Source of the DNA: an uncultured Rhodanobacteraceae bacterium | GTDB lineage: Bacteria; Pseudomonadota; Gammaproteobacteria; Xanthomonadales; SZUA-5 | Reading direction: 5' to 3' | Length of the DNA: 64,000 bases | Assembly: GCA_937928755.1 (NCBI GenBank) | Contig: CALEZI010000101.1 | Span: forward strand, 30,831 to 94,830 | Part shown: in pieces, positions 17,021-24,849 of the stretch | Numbering within the stretch: position 1 is the stretch's first letter | How the letters are laid out: each line of letters opens with the position of its first letter | The notes under the pieces: generated by a model | The model's database searches: none | Told to the model about the DNA's origin: nothing | Seen by the model: only the letters and a program-made list of their open reading frames with translations | Position numbers and translations under genes: made by a program

Positions 17021-17071
17021 ACTGTGCATGTGTGATGTGCACAGTATGCACAGTGAAAAGTCTCGACGCAA
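17021..17071 (-). promoter_or_regulatory. Promoter and operator of the YtrA-type ABC operon
   Basis: On the minus strand TTGCGT (17071-17066), a 17-bp spacer and CATACT (17048-17043) form a sigma-70 promoter. Three half-sites overlap or follow the -10: ACTGTGCA at 17021-17028, and its complement TGCACAGT at 17038-17045 and 17047-17054. The outer pair 17021-17045 is a perfect 8-nt inverted repeat. Probably the binding site of the encoded GntR regulator. Confidence 0.6.
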
Positions 17072-17233
17072 TACGCGTCGGCGCGGTGACCGCGCCCGCG
17101 TCATCGTCCGCAGCGAACTTGCGTGCACGGTCAGGGTTGCTTTATCGTTCGGCATCTACACCAGATGTCGGCGAGTCGCAGCCTGGATCTCTGCGCTGAC
17201 CGGCAGCAATGGCAAAATGCAGCGAGGTGGCAC

Positions 17234-17263
17234 ATGAGCACTACATCGGTGATCAAGTACTGA
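17234..17263 (+). CDS. Putative thrS leader peptide (MSTTSVIKY)
   Basis: A 9-codon frame ATG AGC ACT ACA TCG GTG ATC AAG TAC TGA with a good ribosome binding site (GCGAGGTGG) six bases before the ATG. It has consecutive threonine codons and is followed by an intrinsic terminator and then thrS, the layout of a transcription attenuator. Two threonine codons is a low number for such a leader, so the role is a proposal. Confidence 0.45.
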   Translation: MSTTSVIKY

Positions 17264-17270
17264 CAGCCAG

Positions 17271-17315
17271 AGCGTCCTCGTTTGCGGCAAGCAAAGGCGC
17301 TCGGCGCCTTTTTTT
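17271..17315 (+). terminator. Intrinsic terminator / candidate attenuator upstream of thrS
   Basis: Stem AAAGGCGC (17293-17300), loop TCG, GCGCCTTT (17304-17311), then a run of seven T (17309-17315). The segment AGCGTCCT (17271-17278), just after the leader stop codon, can pair with AGGCGCT (17295-17301) with one bulge, which would disrupt the terminator. That is the antiterminator layout expected for ribosome-mediated attenuation. The thrS start is 259 bases further on. Confidence 0.6.
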
Positions 17316-17362
17316 GTGTCTGGATCGCGAATGACGCGGGTTTTTGGCCAGGCCACCAAGCC

Positions 17363-17473
17363 GTCATTGCGAGCGTAGCGAAGCAATCCAGTGCCTCTGC
17401 TTGGTTGTTTCTGGAACCGGCAGAGCAGCGAAAGGTCACTGGATTGCCACGTCGCTTCGCTCCTCGCAATGAC
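17363..17473. repeat. Family B palindromic repeat (GTCATTGCGAG...GCAATCCAG), copy 1
   Basis: A 111-bp element with arms GTCATTGCGAGCG.AGCGAAGCAATCCAGTG (left, from 17363) and CACTGGATTGC...GCTTCGCTCCTCGCAATGAC (right, to 17473). It lies between the candidate attenuator and the thrS start, inside the presumed thrS leader RNA. Other copies are at 31311 and 43875. Confidence 0.85.
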
Positions 17474-17573
17474 GAAGTTCCACGGCCTCATCGCGAGTTC
17501 CACCCGATTGCCGCACCACGTTTGGCACACCGCCATGGCGCATCCAGCGCTGGCGTTGCGCAAGGAGATCACC

Positions 17574-19487
17574 ATGGTCAACGTACAACTCCCCGACGGT
17601 TCCGTTCGTTCCTTTGAGCAATCGGTGACGATCGCCGAGGTCGCCGCCAACATCGGCCCGGGCCTGGCCAAGGCGACGCTCGCCGGAAAGGTCGATGGCA
17701 AGCTCGTCGATGCCAGCTTCCGCATCGAGCGCGACAGCAAGCTAGAAATCGTCACCGAGAAGCACGCCGACGCGCTCGACATCGTGCGCCATTCGACGGC
17801 GCATCTGATGGCGCAGGCGACGCAGCGGCTGTTTCCGAAGGCGCAGGTCACCATCGGCCCGGTGGTCGACAACGGCTTCTATTACGACTTCGCTTTCGAG
17901 CGCGCGTTCACGCCGGAGGATCTCGCCGCCATTGAGGCGGAAATGGCGAAGATCGTCGCCGAGGCCCTGCCGGTGCAGCGCAGCCTGATGGCCAAGGACG
18001 ACGCCATCGCCTTCTTCAAGGCCAAGGGCGAGGCGTTCAAGGCCGAAATCATCGACGACATCATTCCGCCGGGCGAGGACATCTCGCTGTACGGGCAGGG
18101 CGAGTGGGTCGATCTATGCCGCGGTCCGCACGTGCCGAACACGGCCAGGCTCGGCAGCTTCAAGCTGATGAAGGTGGCCGGCGCCTACTGGCGCGGCGAC
18201 TCCAAGAACCAGCAGTTGCAGCGCGTCTACGGTACGGCCTGGTTGAACAAGAAAGATCTCGCCGCCTACCTGATGCAACTGGAGGAGGCGGAGAAGCGCG
18301 ACCATCGCAAGCTCGCCAGGCAGCTCGATCTGTTCCACATGCAGGATGAGGCGCCGGGCCTGGTGTTCTGGCACCCGAAAGGCTGGGCGCTGTGGCAGGT
18401 GGTCGAGCAGTACATGCGCCGCGTCTATCGCGACAACGGCTACCAGGAAGTCCGCGGGCCGCAGATCCTCGACCGCACGCTGTGGGAGAAGTCCGGCCAC
18501 TGGGAGAACTTCAAGGACAACATGTTCACGACGCACTCGGAGAACCGCGACTACGCGGTCAAGCCGATGAACTGCCCGGGACATATCCAGATCTACAACC
18601 ACGGCCTGCACAGCTACCGCGAACTGCCGATCCGCTTCGGCGAGTTCGGCGCCTGCCATCGCAACGAACCGTCCGGCGCGCTGCACGGCATCATGCGCGT
18701 GCGCGGCTTCACCCAGGACGACGGCCACATCTTCTGCACCGAAGACCAGATCCAGTCCGAGGTGTCGGCCTTCATCGCGCTGCTGCGCAAGGTCTACCGC
18801 GACTTCGGCTTCGACGAGATCCTCTACAAGCTGTCGACGCGGCCGGAAAAGCGTGTCGGCTCCGACGAGATCTGGGACAAGGCCGAGTCCGCGCTGCAGA
18901 CGGCGCTGGAGTCCGAAGGCATCGAGTATCAGTTGCAGCCGGGCGAGGGTGCGTTCTATGGCCCGAAGATCGAGTTCACGCTGAAGGACGCGATCGGCCG
19001 CCTGTGGCAATGCGGCACCATCCAGGTCGATTTTTCGATGACGGCGCGCCTCGGCGCCGAATACGTGGCCGAGGATTCCAGCCGCAAGACGCCGGTCATG
19101 CTGCACCGTGCGATCCTGGGTTCGCTGGAGCGTTTCATCGGCATCCTGATCGAAAATCACGCCGGCGCTTTGCCGCTGTGGCTGGCGCCGGTGCAGGCTG
19201 TGGTGATGGGAATTACCGACGCGCAGGCGAAATATGTCGAAGAAGTGGCCAAAACCCTTGCCAATCAAGACTTCCGGGTCGTTTCGGACTTGAGGAACGA
19301 GAAGGTCGGCTATAAAATCCGCGAGCACACGCTGCAGAAGATTCCCTACCTGCTGGTCGCGGGAGAGCGCGAGAAGGAGTTGGGGAGCATCTCGGTCCGC
19401 CGTCGTACGGGCGAGGACCTCGGCGTGATGACGGTCGCGGAGTTTGCCGACCGCCTGCGGGCGGAAGCGTTGTCCCACGGTCGTTGA
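17574..19487 (+). CDS. thrS: Threonyl-tRNA synthetase
   Basis: Class II aminoacyl-tRNA synthetase charging tRNA-Thr in the cytoplasm; 637 residues, near the 642 of E. coli. Visible: N-terminal TGS domain (1-62), editing-domain motif HSTAHLMAQA, motif 2 region MNCPGHIQIYNHGLHSYREL with the zinc cysteine and FGACHRNEPSGALHG, and motif 3 LHRAILGSLERFIGIL; the anticodon-binding domain is C-terminal. The start is ATG 17574 because AAGGAG lies six bases upstream and MVNVQLPDGS is the standard N-terminus; the frame continues upstream into the repeat but without homology. First gene of the translation block; possibly attenuated by its leader. Confidence 0.97.
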   Translation: MVNVQLPDGSVRSFEQSVTIAEVAANIGPGLAKATLAGKVDGKLVDASFRIERDSKLEIVTEKHADALDIVRHSTAHLMAQATQRLFPKAQVTIGPVVDNGFYYDFAFERAFTPEDLAAIEAEMAKIVAEALPVQRSLMAKDDAIAFFKAKGEAFKAEIIDDIIPPGEDISLYGQGEWVDLCRGPHVPNTARLGSFKLMKVAGAYWRGDSKNQQLQRVYGTAWLNKKDLAAYLMQLEEAEKRDHRKLARQLDLFHMQDEAPGLVFWHPKGWALWQVVEQYMRRVYRDNGYQEVRGPQILDRTLWEKSGHWENFKDNMFTTHSENRDYAVKPMNCPGHIQIYNHGLHSYRELPIRFGEFGACHRNEPSGALHGIMRVRGFTQDDGHIFCTEDQIQSEVSAFIALLRKVYRDFGFDEILYKLSTRPEKRVGSDEIWDKAESALQTALESEGIEYQLQPGEGAFYGPKIEFTLKDAIGRLWQCGTIQVDFSMTARLGAEYVAEDSSRKTPVMLHRAILGSLERFIGILIENHAGALPLWLAPVQAVVMGITDAQAKYVEEVAKTLANQDFRVVSDLRNEKVGYKIREHTLQKIPYLLVAGEREKELGSISVRRRTGEDLGVMTVAEFADRLRAEALSHGR

Positions 19488-19535
19488 CGGTGCCGATGCC
19501 GTTTTCATCGGTCTGATCATCAAGGAGTCGCAGCC

Positions 19536-20069
19536 ATAGCTGTCCTGGAACGTCCCACCCGGAAGAACGAAGATATCCGTGTCCCGCAGATTCGCGTGAT
19601 CGGCCCTGATGGCGAACAGGTTGGAATCCTGGCTCGACTCGATGCCTTGCGCATGGCGCAGGACGCCGGGCTCGATCTGGTCGAGATCCAGCCGAATGCC
19701 GAGCCGCCGGTCTGCCGGATCATGGATTTCGGCAAGTTCAAGTTCGAACTGCAGAAGAAGGCCAATCTGGCCAAGAAGAAGCAGAAGCAGGTCGAAATCA
19801 AGGAGATGAAGTTCCGTCCGGGCACCGACGATGGCGATTTCAACGTCAAGATGAAGGCGATCCGGCGTTTCCTGGAAGAGGGCGACAAGGTCAAGATCAA
19901 CTTGCGATTCCGCGGTCGCGAACTGGCGCACATCGATATCGGCGACGCGATGTTGACGCGCATCGCCAAGGAAGTGGGCGAGGACGCGGTGGTCGAACAG
20001 CGGTCACGGGTCGAGGGTCGTGTGATGAGCATGATGATCTCGCCCAAGAAGAAGGTAGTGCAGGCCTGA
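19536..20069 (+). CDS. infC: Translation initiation factor IF-3, with AUA start codon
   Basis: IF-3 binds the 30S subunit and discriminates against non-canonical initiation. From ATA at 19536 the product is 177 residues, close to the E. coli 180. AAGGAG (19522-19527) lies eight bases before the ATA, no ATG/GTG/TTG occurs between them, and the N-terminal stretch RKNEDIRVPQIRVIGPDGEQ matches the family; starting at the first internal GTG (19596) would delete it. Later motifs: LVEIQPNAEPPVCRIMDFGK and IKMKAIRRFLEEGDKVK. Enterobacterial infC uses AUU for autoregulation; AUA would serve the same logic. It is followed by rpmI and rplT. Confidence 0.93.
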   Translation: MAVLERPTRKNEDIRVPQIRVIGPDGEQVGILARLDALRMAQDAGLDLVEIQPNAEPPVCRIMDFGKFKFELQKKANLAKKKQKQVEIKEMKFRPGTDDGDFNVKMKAIRRFLEEGDKVKINLRFRGRELAHIDIGDAMLTRIAKEVGEDAVVEQRSRVEGRVMSMMISPKKKVVQA

Positions 20070-20242
20070 TCGTCTGCTCTATGGGCGCAAGCTAGTCTTG
20101 CGTCCGCTTTACCCCCGCCAGGGATCTGGTGGGTTACTCCTCCGGGCAACCGGATCTTCGCAGTCAATCGGGTACGGATCAGGAAAGTACCGGGCGTCGC
20201 TCGGTCACCCGCTGACTCAATCAAGTGAGTGAAGGAAAGACA
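20070..20242 (+). promoter_or_regulatory. infC-rpmI intercistronic region, candidate L20 control leader
   Basis: 173 bases without a gene. It contains a short hairpin CGCAAG-CTAGT-CTTGCG near 20086-20101 and a GC-rich segment that may fold (CCGGGCAACCGG). In E. coli this gap holds the L20-responsive pseudoknot that represses rpmI-rplT. Position is the main support; no specific L20 motif was verified. Confidence 0.3.
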
Positions 20243-20440
20243 ATGCCAAAGATGAAAACCAACCGAGCGGCGGCCAAGCGCTTCCGCAAGATCGGCTCGG
20301 GCAAGTTCAAGTGTGGCCATGCGTTCAAGAGCCACATCCTGACCAAGAAGTCCACCAAGCAGAAGCGCGGTCTGCGCGCTCCGAATCTCGTTCGGGCGGA
20401 AGACGCAGGTCGCGTCGCACGCATGCTGCCTTACGCATAA
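20243..20440 (+). CDS. rpmI: 50S ribosomal protein L35
   Basis: 65 residues, the normal length. PKMKTNRAAAKRFRKIGSGK is the diagnostic N-terminus, with a basic composition throughout. ATG 20243 follows GAAGGAAAG; a GTG six codons earlier would add residues not seen in the family. It lies between infC and rplT as in most gammaproteobacteria and is likely cotranscribed and translationally coupled with rplT, 15 bases downstream. Confidence 0.97.
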   Translation: MPKMKTNRAAAKRFRKIGSGKFKCGHAFKSHILTKKSTKQKRGLRAPNLVRAEDAGRVARMLPYA

Positions 20441-20455
20441 GGGGAGGACTTTCCA

Positions 20456-20815
20456 ATGGCACGAGTCAAACGTGGTGTAACGGCGCGTCGGCGCCACAAG
20501 AAGCTGCTGTCGCGCGCGAAGGGTTATTACAACGCCCGCCGCAAGGTTTATCGCGTCGCCAAGCAGGCGGTCACCAAGGCACTGCAGTACGCCTATATCG
20601 GCCGCAAGCTGAAGAAGCGCGAGTACCGTTCGCTGTGGATCGTCCGCATCAACGCCGCCGCGCGTATGTGCGGCATGAGCTACAGCCGCTTGATCAATGG
20701 CCTGACCAAGGCTGGCATCAAGATCGACCGCAAGGTCCTGGCCGATCTGGCGGTGCACGACATGGTGGCGTTCAAGGCGATCGCCGATCAGGCCAAGGCC
20801 AAGTTGGCGGCTTGA
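20456..20815 (+). CDS. rplT: 50S ribosomal protein L20
   Basis: 119 residues, the family length. ARVKRGVTARRRHKKLLSRA and RINAAARMCGMSYSRLINGL are characteristic. L20 is an early assembly protein of the 50S subunit and, in E. coli, represses its own operon. GGGGAGGA precedes the ATG. The downstream gap contains a long palindrome and a terminator before pheS. Confidence 0.97.
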   Translation: MARVKRGVTARRRHKKLLSRAKGYYNARRKVYRVAKQAVTKALQYAYIGRKLKKREYRSLWIVRINAAARMCGMSYSRLINGLTKAGIKIDRKVLADLAVHDMVAFKAIADQAKAKLAA

Positions 20816-20827
20816 GACATTGGACGT

Positions 20828-20897
20828 AGGTCACGTTGCCCGCAGGGCTACGTGACACGCAGCCGGATGTCACGTAGCCCTGCTGGCAACGTGACCT
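20828..20897. repeat. Family F palindrome between rplT and pheS
   Basis: 29-nt arms with one mismatch: AGGTCACGTTGCCCGCAGGG... (20828-20856) and its complement ending GGCAACGTGACCT (20869-20897), with a 12-nt loop. It lies 12 bases after the rplT stop. Only one copy was seen in this window. Confidence 0.8.
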
Positions 20898-20940
20898 GCG
20901 AATGTGCGGTAAATGCGCGACCAACGTCATCGCTGGTACC

Positions 20941-20977
20941 GAACGGGGAGAAGCTTGCTTTTCCCCGTTCTTGTTTC
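20941..20977 (+). terminator. Intrinsic terminator between rplT and pheS
   Basis: Stem GAACGGGGAGAAG (20941-20953), loop CTTG, CTTTTCCCCGTTC (20958-20970), 13 pairs with one G-U, then TTGTTTC. In E. coli the same position carries the pheM attenuator of pheST. A small frame from ATG 20902 runs through the hairpin, contains five Phe codons in its second half and ends with a TGA overlapping the pheS ATG, but it has no clear ribosome binding site. Confidence 0.7.
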
Positions 20978-21002
20978 TGGGGCTTCGATTTCCGGGCAAG
21001 AC

Positions 21003-21995
21003 ATGAACCTCGAGCAAGTTCTCAGCGATGCGCTGCCGCGCATCGACTCCGCATCCGATCCGGCCGCGCTCGATGCCTTGCGCGTCGAGTTCCTCGGCAA
21101 GTCCGGCAGCGTCACCGCGCTGCTGAAGTCGCTCGGCAGCCTGTCTCCGGACGAGCGCAAACAACGCGGCGCCGAAGTCAATCGCCTGCGCGATGCGCTG
21201 AGCGAAGCGCTGAACTCGCGCAAGTCGGCGCTCGATGCGGTCGCGCTGGCCGCCAAGCTCGAACGTGAGCGCATCGACATCAGCCTTCCGGGTCGCCAGG
21301 TCGGCGTGGGTGGCCTGCATCCGATCACCCGGGCGCTGGATCGAATCGTCGGCATCTTCGAGCACCTCGGCTACACGGTGGCCGATGGCCCGGAGATCGA
21401 AGATGACTGGCACAACTTCGAAGCGTTGAACTTCCCGCCCGATCATCCGGCGCGGACCATGCACGACACGTTCTATTTCCCCGATGGCCGCTTGCTGCGC
21501 ACGCACACCTCGCCGGTGCAGATCCGCGTGATGCTGGAAAAGCAACCGCCGGTACGCGTGATCATCCCCGGCAAGGTCTATCGCAGCGATTCCGACCAGA
21601 CGCATTCGCCGATGTTCCATCAGGTCGAAGGCCTGGTGGTCGGCGAGGACATCAATTTCGCCGATCTCAAGGGCACGCTGCTGAACTTCGTGCGGGCCTT
21701 CTTCGAGCGCGAACCGAAGCTGTTGTTCCGGCCGTCGTACTTCCCTTTCACCGAGCCGTCGGCCGACGTCTTGATGAACTGGGAACTGCCGGACGGCAGC
21801 GAGCGCTGGCTGGAAGTGCTCGGCTGCGGCATGGTGCACCCGAACGTGCTGCGCAACTGCGGCGTCGACCCCGAGCGCTATACCGGTTTCGCCTTCGGTC
21901 TCGGCGTCGAACGTTTCGCGATGCTGCGCTACGGCGTCACCGACCTGCGCGCGTTCTTCGAGAACGACTTGCGCTTCCTCGGGCAGTTCGCCTGA
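21003..21995 (+). CDS. pheS: Phenylalanyl-tRNA synthetase alpha subunit
   Basis: 330 residues (E. coli 327). Catalytic subunit of the class II (alpha-beta)2 enzyme. Motif 2 region VRVIIPGKVYRSDSDQTHSP followed by MFHQVEGLVV, and motif 3 GFAFGLGVERFAMLRYG, are present; an N-terminal coiled coil occupies about 1-85. The start is ATG 21003 (MNLEQVLSDALPRI); the frame is open for 30 codons upstream through the terminator hairpin, without homology. pheT follows after 187 bases that hold a family A repeat. Confidence 0.97.
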   Translation: MNLEQVLSDALPRIDSASDPAALDALRVEFLGKSGSVTALLKSLGSLSPDERKQRGAEVNRLRDALSEALNSRKSALDAVALAAKLERERIDISLPGRQVGVGGLHPITRALDRIVGIFEHLGYTVADGPEIEDDWHNFEALNFPPDHPARTMHDTFYFPDGRLLRTHTSPVQIRVMLEKQPPVRVIIPGKVYRSDSDQTHSPMFHQVEGLVVGEDINFADLKGTLLNFVRAFFEREPKLLFRPSYFPFTEPSADVLMNWELPDGSERWLEVLGCGMVHPNVLRNCGVDPERYTGFAFGLGVERFAMLRYGVTDLRAFFENDLRFLGQFA

Positions 21996-22051
21996 CGCGA
22001 GTTGATTGCTCGTCCATGGAACTGCATGGAAATCCGATAACTGCATTTGGC

Positions 22052-22136
22052 CCGCAAAGGACGCAAAGTACGCAAAGAGAAGCGAAAGGCCTCCTTTGCA
22101 CTCAGCTCTACTTTGCGTTCTTTGCGTCCTTTGCGG
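22052..22136. repeat. Family A palindromic repeat inside the pheS-pheT operon
   Basis: Arms CCGCAAAGGACGCAAAG (22052-22068) and CTTTGCGTCCTTTGCGG (22120-22136), extendable to 26 nt with one mismatch (the third CGCAAAG unit). The flanks differ from the other copies. Its location between two subunit genes usually cotranscribed means the RNA would contain this hairpin. Confidence 0.85.
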
Positions 22137-22182
22137 ACGGCTCTTGGGCCGTTATGTAACGTCATCACTGTCGAGAGCCACA

Positions 22183-24546
22183 ATGAAGTTCTCCGAGAAT
22201 TGGTTGCGCGAACTGGTTGATATTCCTGCCGATCGCGCTGCGCTTGCGCATCGATTGACGATGTGTGGTCTTGAGGTCGAATCGACCGAAGTGCTGGGTG
22301 CGGGTCTGGATGGCGTGCTGATCGGCGAGATCGTCGACGCCGTGCAGCACCCCAACGCTGATCGCCTGCGCGTGTGCACGGTGAACGCCGGCCTGGAGTC
22401 GCCGCTGCAGATCGTGTGTGGCGCGCCGAATGCGCGCGTGGGCTTGAAGGCGCCGCTGGCCATCGTTGGTGCGGTGCTGCCGGGCGGACTCGAGATCAAG
22501 GCGGCCAAACTGCGCGGTGTCGACTCCTTCGGCATGTTGTGCTCGGCCAGAGAGCTCGGCACCGATGCCGATGCCTCCGGTCTGCTCGAATTGCCCGCCG
22601 ATGCCCCGGTCGGCGTCTCGTTTGCGGCCTGGCTGGGACTTCCGGACGCGATCATCGAGCTCGGACTTACCCCGAATCGCAGCGATTGCCTCGGCATGCG
22701 CGGACTGGCGCTGGAAGTGGCGGCGGAGTTCGGTACCACCGCAAGCTTGTCGGCGATCACGCCGGTGGCCGCCGGCCATGCCGAACAACTGGCGATCGAG
22801 CTGGTCCCCGATGCAGGCTGCCCACGCTACTGCGGGCGCATCATCAGCGGTCTCGACGGCACAGCGCGGACGCCGGGCTGGATGATCGAACGCCTGCGGC
22901 GTGCCGGTCTGCGCCCGATCAGCGCGCTGGTGGACGTCACCAATTACGTGATGCTGGAACTCGGCCAACCGTTGCATGCCTTCGACGCGGACTGCATTCG
23001 CGGCAGCATCGAGGTGCGCCGCGCCCACCCCGGCGAAACCTGTACTTTGTTGGACGGTCGCGAGGTGGCGCTCGATTCCGAGTTTCTGGTGATCGCCGAT
23101 GATGTCGGTGCTGTCGCGCTGGCGGGCGTGATGGGCGGCTTCGGTTCGCGCATCACTGAAACCACGCGGCGCGTCTTTCTGGAGAGCGCGCACTTTGCGC
23201 CCGCCGCGATCAGCGGACGCGCGCGCCGATTGGGTCTGCATACCGACGCCTCGCACCGCTTCGAGCGTGGGGTCGATCCGGAGCTTCCGCGCCTCGCGCT
23301 GGAACGTGCGACGGCATTGCTTCTGGAAATTGCCGGCGGCAGCGCCGGACCGGTCAGCGAAGCCCTGATCGCCGACGAATTGCCGGTTCGCGCTGCGGTG
23401 CGACTGCGGCACGCGCGATTGGCACGAGTGCTGGGCATCGAGATCCCGGCAGCGACGGTCGAGTTCATACTGTTCACGCTGGGCATGCAGGTGACGCCGG
23501 CTGTCGACCATTGGATTGTCGTGCCCCCCAGCTGGCGCTTCGACATAAGCATCGAGGAAGACCTGATCGAGGAGGTTGCACGCATCCACGGCTACGATCA
23601 GATCCCGACGGTCGCGCCGCGCGGCGAACTCAATGTCGAGCCGGTCAGCGAATTGCGATTGCCGTTGATCCGCATGCGCGAGCGCCTGGTGGCCCGGGGT
23701 TATTCCGAGGCGATCACCTTTGCTTTTCTCGGCGAAGACGAACTGCAGCGCTGGGGTCTCGATCGGGATGTACTGGCGCTGGCCAATCCGCTCTCCAATG
23801 ACCTGGCGATCATGCGCACCTCCTTGTTGCCCGGTCTGACTGCGGCGCTGCTGCGCAACCAGAATCGACAGCAGGCGCGGATTCGCCTGTTCGAACTCGG
23901 GCGCAGTTATCGCGCGAGCGTCAACGGACCGATCGAGACCGAACTGCTGTCGCTGATCGTCAGCGGCGACGCGCGCCCTGAGCAGTGGGGCGAAAAGGCA
24001 CGTCCGGTGGACTTTCACGACCTCAAGGGCGATGTCGAGGCATGCACCGAAGGACGCGGACGCTGGGTCGCCGGTGGTCCGGATTGCCTGCATCCCGGGC
24101 GCCGGGCGCAGTTGCTCATCGGTGAACAGGTCGCCGGGTTCATCGGTGCGCTGCATCCGGAACTGGTGCGCCGGTTGGACCTGACCGGTGAAGTGCAGGT
24201 GGCTGAGCTGAACCTCGACGTGATCCGCGCGCGACAGATGCCAAAGCCCGCGGAATTGTCCCGCTTTCCTTCGGTTCGCCGCGACCTGGCATTGGTGTTG
24301 CCCGAGCACATCGATTACGCCAGCCTCGATCGCTGCGTGACGACCGCCGCCGGCAGCCTGCTGCGCGAACTTCGACTGTTCGACGTCTATCGCGGCCCGG
24401 GTATCGAAACCGGCTGCAAAAGCTTCGCTATCGGCTTGATTTTGCAAGACGATTCGCGCACTCTTAGCGATGCGGATGTGGACCGGTTGGTGGCCGCTGT
24501 GGTTGAGCGTGCAGCCGCGGAACTTGGGGCTCTGGTGCGGAGTTAA
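22183..24546 (+). CDS. pheT: Phenylalanyl-tRNA synthetase beta subunit
   Basis: 787 residues (E. coli 795). Start ATG 22183, MKFSENWLRELVDIP, is the family N-terminus; the frame is open upstream through the repeat but that part is not conserved. Visible domains: an EMAP/OB-fold tRNA-binding region (about 40-150), B3/B4 editing region (about 210-400), B5 (about 400-480, VVPPSWRFDISIEEDLIEEV), catalytic-like core, and a C-terminal FDX-ACB anticodon-binding domain (about 690-787). Pairs with PheS. ihfA begins 3 bases after its stop, as in many gammaproteobacteria. Confidence 0.97.
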   Translation: MKFSENWLRELVDIPADRAALAHRLTMCGLEVESTEVLGAGLDGVLIGEIVDAVQHPNADRLRVCTVNAGLESPLQIVCGAPNARVGLKAPLAIVGAVLPGGLEIKAAKLRGVDSFGMLCSARELGTDADASGLLELPADAPVGVSFAAWLGLPDAIIELGLTPNRSDCLGMRGLALEVAAEFGTTASLSAITPVAAGHAEQLAIELVPDAGCPRYCGRIISGLDGTARTPGWMIERLRRAGLRPISALVDVTNYVMLELGQPLHAFDADCIRGSIEVRRAHPGETCTLLDGREVALDSEFLVIADDVGAVALAGVMGGFGSRITETTRRVFLESAHFAPAAISGRARRLGLHTDASHRFERGVDPELPRLALERATALLLEIAGGSAGPVSEALIADELPVRAAVRLRHARLARVLGIEIPAATVEFILFTLGMQVTPAVDHWIVVPPSWRFDISIEEDLIEEVARIHGYDQIPTVAPRGELNVEPVSELRLPLIRMRERLVARGYSEAITFAFLGEDELQRWGLDRDVLALANPLSNDLAIMRTSLLPGLTAALLRNQNRQQARIRLFELGRSYRASVNGPIETELLSLIVSGDARPEQWGEKARPVDFHDLKGDVEACTEGRGRWVAGGPDCLHPGRRAQLLIGEQVAGFIGALHPELVRRLDLTGEVQVAELNLDVIRARQMPKPAELSRFPSVRRDLALVLPEHIDYASLDRCVTTAAGSLLRELRLFDVYRGPGIETGCKSFAIGLILQDDSRTLSDADVDRLVAAVVERAAAELGALVRS

Positions 24547-24549
24547 GGG

Positions 24550-24849
24550 ATGGCGCTGACCAAGGCCGAGATGGCCCAACGCTTGTTCGAGGACGTTGGA
24601 CTCAACAAGCGTGAGGCCAAGGAGTTCGTCGATATCTTCTTCGACGTCATCCGCGAGGCGCTCGAGAAGGGGGAGAACGTCAAGCTTTCGGGCTTTGGCA
24701 ATTTCGATCTGCGCGAGAAGAACCAACGCCCAGGCCGCAATCCGAAGACCGGCGAGGAGATTCCGATCTCTGCGCGCCGTGTGGTGACGTTCAGGGCAGG
24801 GCAGAAGCTCAAGGCGCGAGTAGAGGCTTATGCTGGATCCGGGCAGTAA
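24550..24849 (+). CDS. ihfA: Integration host factor alpha subunit
   Basis: 99 residues, exactly the family size. ALTKAEMAQRLFEDVGLNKR and the DNA-intercalating arm RPGRNPKTGEEIPISARRVV are diagnostic of IHF-alpha. It forms a DNA-bending heterodimer with IHF-beta on the nucleoid. Gene order pheT-ihfA-merR is conserved; its end overlaps the merR-type gene by 20 bases. Confidence 0.97.
   Translation: MALTKAEMAQRLFEDVGLNKREAKEFVDIFFDVIREALEKGENVKLSGFGNFDLREKNQRPGRNPKTGEEIPISARRVVTFRAGQKLKARVEAYAGSGQ

Noticed and set aside
17391..17573. Longer thrS start inside the family B repeat
   Set aside because: The extra 61 codons translate repeat DNA; ATG 17574 has a good ribosome binding site and the family N-terminus.
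22006..22182. Longer pheT start through the family A repeat
   Set aside because: The extra 59 codons are repeat sequence with no homology to PheT.
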